A DNA stretch of 43,728 nt from positions 1-43,728 of the forward strand of contig JAPSKX010000021.1 in NCBI GenBank assembly GCA_031181325.1. Direction: 5' to 3'. Position numbers and translations under genes: made by a program. Positions 41,291-43,728 of this stretch are shown piece by piece. The stretch is from Paenibacillus sp. GTDB taxonomy: Bacteria > Bacillota > Bacilli > Paenibacillales > YIM-B00363. Each line of letters begins with the position of its first letter. The stretch's first letter is position 1. The notes below the pieces were generated by a model. It was not told the DNA's origin, ran no database searches, and saw only the letters and a program-made list of their open reading frames with translations.

Positions 41291-41782
41291 ATGCCGCCCG
41301 AATGGATTGTTAACGCGCTCGCCTCCCGCGGAATCGCCTTGGATCGCGTGGCCGATATCGTGCTGCAGATGCAGAAACCGTACAACCCGAAGCTGACGCA
41401 GTTGGATTGCTTGGAGAGCGTTCATGCGGTGCTCGAGAAGCGCGAGGTGCAATATGTGTTAATTACGGGCATTGCGCTTGACGTTCTGGCGGAGAAGAAG
41501 CAGCTGCCCGAACCGCTGCAAAGCTTGATGGAGAACGACGAGTCCCTATACGGCGTGGACGAGACGCTCGCGATGGGCATTACGAACGTATATGGCATGA
41601 TCGGGCTGACGAGTTTCGGATATCTCGATAAGGTAAAGCCGGGCATTATCGGCGAGCTGAACGACCGAGCGCATGGCATTCACGTGTTCCTGGACGATCT
41701 CGTGTCCGGCCTCGCCGCGGCGGCTTCCGCGCGAATCGCGCACCAGGACCCGAACGCGAAGGAATACGGCGCGGGGGGATAA
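41291..41782 (+). CDS. Phosphatidylglycerophosphatase A family protein (YutG-like)
   Basis: A 163-residue protein matching YutG of B. subtilis, a PgpA-type protein. Marks are YNPKLTQLDCLESVHAVLEKREVQYVLITGIALDVLAE, YGVDETLAM, NVYGMIGLTSFGYLDKVKPGI and LDDLVSGLAAAASARIAH. PgpA removes the terminal phosphate of phosphatidylglycerol phosphate; for this soluble-looking branch that activity is not certain. The frame is open to 41030, but AAGGAGG before ATG 41291 decides the start. The 276-bp gap upstream holds a TATATT-like -10 near 41190 and no other clear feature. Confidence 0.85.
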   Translation: MPPEWIVNALASRGIALDRVADIVLQMQKPYNPKLTQLDCLESVHAVLEKREVQYVLITGIALDVLAEKKQLPEPLQSLMENDESLYGVDETLAMGITNVYGMIGLTSFGYLDKVKPGIIGELNDRAHGIHVFLDDLVSGLAAAASARIAHQDPNAKEYGAGG

Positions 41783-41806
41783 TGAGCGAAGGCGAAGGAA
41801 AGAAGC

Positions 41807-41832
41807 GCCCGCGATCGACCGCGGGCTTCCTC
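41807..41832 (+). terminator. Terminator after the YutG-like gene
   Basis: GCCCGCG (41807-41813) pairs with CGCGGGC (41820-41826) and is followed by TTCCTC. The T tract is broken. Confidence 0.5.
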
Positions 41833-41925
41833 TTCGCGGCGCGGCGTCGGACAAGCGAAAGAATCGAGATTCGCGCGCAGCCGTTTGTCGGGTTTTTAGG
41901 CCGCGCGACGAGTGTCGGTCGTCGG

Positions 41926-42095
41926 CGCTCGGTACGGAGCGAGCTCCGTTTTCCGGATGCTCTGCAGCGGCCGAAGGTCGCTCGGTTGCCTAGCCTTCGG
42001 GAGCTCGGCACGGAGCTAATGCTCCGTTCCTTGCATCGGCCCTCAGCCGGCCCAGCCGCGAGCATAGCTCGCTTGGTTGCCCGGAATTCTCCGAT
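41926..42095. repeat. Imperfect tandem duplication with twin hairpins
   Basis: The gap 41783-42199 has no gene. GCTCGGTACGGAGC (41927-41940) begins one unit and GCTCGGCACGGAGC (42003-42016) another, about 76 bp apart. Each forms an ACGGAGC/GCTCCGT hairpin: 41934-41940 with 41943-41949, and 42010-42016 with 42021-42027. Each is later followed by a TCGCTxGGTTGCC stretch (near 41979 and 42070). The first hairpin ends in TTTT. The units lie before the promoter of the 62-residue gene. Confidence 0.55.
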
Positions 42096-42106
42096 TATGC
42101 TATGAT
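42077..42106 (+). promoter_or_regulatory. Probable promoter of the small-protein/accDA operon
   Basis: TTGCCC (42077-42082), an 18-bp spacer and TATGAT (42101-42106) lie 94 bp before the first ATG. Confidence 0.55.
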
Positions 42107-42199
42107 GTTTCTATTGCTTATGCTATTATTTAGCTTCGTACGGGCGAACGGTCGCTCGATCTTGGTACAGGCTTTAATACGCGTCAGGAGGTTGCCACG

Positions 42200-42388
42200 A
42201 TGTGGACGGTCATCTATATCGCTCCCACGGCAAAAATCGCGGAACGGATTCGTCAGAGGCTGACGGACGAAGGGTTTCTGGTGCAGGTCCGGCCGATCAA
42301 CTTGACGAAACAACAGTTTGAAATATTAGTCCCCGAAGGCGAAGTGGGCGATGTGCAGGAAGTGCTGACGACCCTTCTTCATATGTAA
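42200..42388 (+). CDS. Conserved-looking 62-residue protein upstream of accD
   Basis: A 62-residue protein with a strand-helix-strand-strand-helix pattern: MWTVIYIAP, then a helix TAKIAERIRQRLTDEG, then FLVQVRPIN, QQFEILVPEG, and a last helix VGDVQEVLTTLLHM. It resembles DUF2007-type small domains and the ferredoxin-like half-fold; no catalytic residues are evident. AGGAGG stands eight bases before the ATG. It is 52 bp before accD and likely cotranscribed. Similar short proteins occur at this place in Paenibacillus from memory, sometimes under misleading names such as glutamate decarboxylase. A regulatory role in malonyl-CoA supply is only a guess. Confidence 0.8.
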   Translation: MWTVIYIAPTAKIAERIRQRLTDEGFLVQVRPINLTKQQFEILVPEGEVGDVQEVLTTLLHM

Positions 42389-42440
42389 CGGCGGGCCGAC
42401 CGACCGCGTAGTACCGAATTCGCTTCTGTGAGGTGTGCTT

Positions 42441-43313
42441 GTGAACGTCAGAGATTGGTTTTCGCATAAACGGAAATACGCCACGATTCCCTCTCCGAAT
42501 GCTAAGCATGACATACCCGAAGGTTTAATGAATAAATGTCCGAAATGCGGCCACATTCAATTCAGCAAAGAGGTCGAGAAAAACCTCAAGGTGTGCACTT
42601 CGTGCGGGCATCACCAGAAGCTGAACGCCTACGAGCGCGTCGAATTGACGATGGATGAGGGCCGTCTTTTTGAGTACGACGCCGACATGATTTCGGAAGA
42701 TCCGCTCGAGTTCCCGGGTTATGCGAAGAAGCTGCAGCAGCAGCAGGAGAAGAGCGGACTTCGGGACGCGGTCGTGACCGGCGAAGGCACGATCGGCGGA
42801 TTTCCGGTCGTGCTCGCGGTCATGAGCTTCGACTTCTTCAGCGGCAGCATGGGATCGGTCGTCGGGGAGAAAATTACGAGGGCGATCGAGACGGCCACGC
42901 AGAAGAAGTATCCGCTCATCATCTTCTCTACTTCGGGCGGCGCGAGAATGCAAGAGAGCATTCTCAGCCTTATGCAGATGGCGAAGACGTCGGCGGCGCT
43001 GGAGAAGCATAGCGAGCAAGGCGGGCTGTTCGTATCGGTGTTCACCGACCCGACGCTCGGCGGCGTCTCGGCGAGCTTCGCGATGCTCGGCGACATCGTG
43101 CTCGCGGAGCCCGGCGCGATCGTCGGCTTCACCGGACGGATCGTCATCGAGCAGACGATTCGCCAGAAGCTGCCGGACAACTTCCAGACGGCGGAGTTTA
43201 ACTTGGCGCACGGACAGCTCGACAAAGTCGTGCATCGCAAGGATATGCGTCAGACGCTGATTCAGTTGCTCGACATGCACGCGGTGAAGGGAGGGACGTC
43301 CGATGCCGGGTGA
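42441..43313 (+). CDS. accD: Acetyl-CoA carboxylase carboxyltransferase subunit beta (AccD)
   Basis: A 290-residue subunit of the carboxyltransferase that moves the carboxyl group from carboxybiotin to acetyl-CoA, making malonyl-CoA. The N-terminal zinc ribbon has Cys33, Cys36, Cys52 and Cys55 (CPKC...CTSC). The crotonase-type core includes [21 protein letters not shown] and the oxyanion-hole glycines. GTG 42441 has GAGG at seven bases and gives the normal N-terminus M-N-V-R-D-W-F, so it is chosen over GTG 42435. Its stop overlaps the accA start by 11 bases (43303-43313), so AccD and AccA are translated together in equal amounts. Confidence 0.97.
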   Translation: MNVRDWFSHKRKYATIPSPNAKHDIPEGLMNKCPKCGHIQFSKEVEKNLKVCTSCGHHQKLNAYERVELTMDEGRLFEYDADMISEDPLEFPGYAKKLQQQQEKSGLRDAVVTGEGTIGGFPVVLAVMSFDFFSGSMGSVVGEKITRAIETATQKKYPLIIFSTSGGARMQESILSLMQMAKTSAALEKHSEQGGLFVSVFTDPTLGGVSASFAMLGDIVLAEPGAIVGFTGRIVIEQTIRQKLPDNFQTAEFNLAHGQLDKVVHRKDMRQTLIQLLDMHAVKGGTSDAG

Positions 43314-43728
43314 GATGAATTTCGAGAAGCCGCTGGTGGAGCTTCGGCAGAAGATCGACGAGCTGAAGGCGTTCAGCGCCGAACGCGGCATCGACTTCGC
43401 GGACGAAATCGCTAGACTCGAAGAACGATACGCGAAGCTCGAGCAAGAGCTGTATACGGACATGAGGCCGGCGGAGCGCATGCAATTGGCGCGGCACGCG
43501 ATGCGGCCGACGACGGTCGATTATGTCCAGCATATCTTCACGGATTTCATAGAGTTTCACGGGGATCGGATGTACGCCGACGATCTGGCGATCATCGGCG
43601 GCATCGCGAAGTTGAACGGCGTGCCGGTGACGGTCGTCGGGCATCAGAAGGGCAAGGATACGAAGGATAACATCGCCCGCCACTTCGGCATGCCGCATCC
43701 GGAAGGGTTCCGCAAGGCGCTTCGCCTC
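43303..43728 (+). CDS. accA: Acetyl-CoA carboxylase carboxyltransferase subunit alpha (AccA), N-terminal part
   Basis: 142 codons of a gene that continues past the window end (the full length is normally about 320). The N-terminal helical region with [15 protein letters not shown], the segment [22 protein letters not shown] and [25 protein letters not shown] are typical of AccA, the partner of AccD in the carboxyltransferase. GGAGGG lies seven bases before ATG 43303. An in-frame ATG at 43315 has a weaker site. Confidence 0.97.
   Translation, partial: MPGEMNFEKPLVELRQKIDELKAFSAERGIDFADEIARLEERYAKLEQELYTDMRPAERMQLARHAMRPTTVDYVQHIFTDFIEFHGDRMYADDLAIIGGIAKLNGVPVTVVGHQKGKDTKDNIARHFGMPHPEGFRKALRL

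Noticed and set aside
41782..42105. A 107-codon frame after the YutG-like gene
   Set aside because: Its ATG overlaps the stop of the gene before it, but the frame runs through a terminator hairpin and the duplicated hairpin units. The product is basic and motif-free.

Overview
The window is 43.7 kb of high-GC DNA from an endospore-forming member of the Bacillota, most likely Paenibacillaceae (Paenibacillus/Cohnella-like). This rests on Firmicutes-specific gene content and order: ytoI, ytpI, ytrI, ytrH, dnaE, pgpA/yutG, accD, accA; a YfkAB radical SAM protein; YtvI; five YheC/YheD ATP-grasp spore proteins; AGGAGG-type ribosome binding sites; and a FapR-type operator. Codon use is strongly G/C-ending, which opens many long false frames opposite the real genes. 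No rRNA, tRNA, CRISPR array or insertion sequence was seen.

Layout. 1-5.4 kb: the C-terminal half of SufB, a decayed intergenic stretch, a YvbH-like PH-domain protein, a CPA2 cation/proton antiporter, a small membrane protein and an NlpC/P60 lipoprotein. 5.4-8.5 kb: a four-PAS GGDEF-EAL protein whose mRNA leader is a c-di-GMP-I riboswitch followed by an intrinsic terminator. 8.5-13.4 kb: moaE divergent from moaA, a cytosolic 5'-nucleotidase-like gene, an HD-GYP phosphodiesterase, an S-layer-homology pseudogene, and three evenly spaced small palindromes. 13.4-16.3 kb: yfkAB, ytvI and a HAD phosphatase as one operon. 16.3-22.5 kb: five consecutive, mostly overlapping YheC/YheD-family genes on the minus strand, divergent from a small membrane gene; both directions have sporulation-sigma-like promoters. 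23-24.2 kb: a FabH-type ketoacyl synthase behind overlapping FapR-like boxes.

24.3-34.4 kb is an accessory metabolic and regulatory region: a GH172 (DUF2961) protein, a LacI regulator, a phytanoyl-CoA dioxygenase-family protein behind twin perfect palindromes, a Gfo/Idh/MocA oxidoreductase, two AraC regulators, an ADP-ribosylglycohydrolase-family protein, a small CPVC thioredoxin-fold protein, a LysR regulator and a MOSC protein. 34.6-43.7 kb returns to core genes: ytoI/ytpI, ytrHI divergent from dnaE, pgpA, a 62-residue conserved-looking protein, accD and the start of accA.

Themes that connect genes: c-di-GMP turnover (GGDEF-EAL plus HD-GYP, the former under a c-di-GMP riboswitch), sporulation (the YheC/D array, YtvI, YtrH, YtrI), fatty-acid supply (FabH with FapR boxes, AccDA), and several regulator-operator pairs readable from the DNA (LacI-type, AraC-type and LysR-type). 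The most unusual items are the five-gene ATP-grasp array, the riboswitch-controlled dual-domain c-di-GMP enzyme, the twin 16/18-bp palindromes before the dioxygenase gene, and the three palindromes at 51-52 bp spacing before yfkAB.
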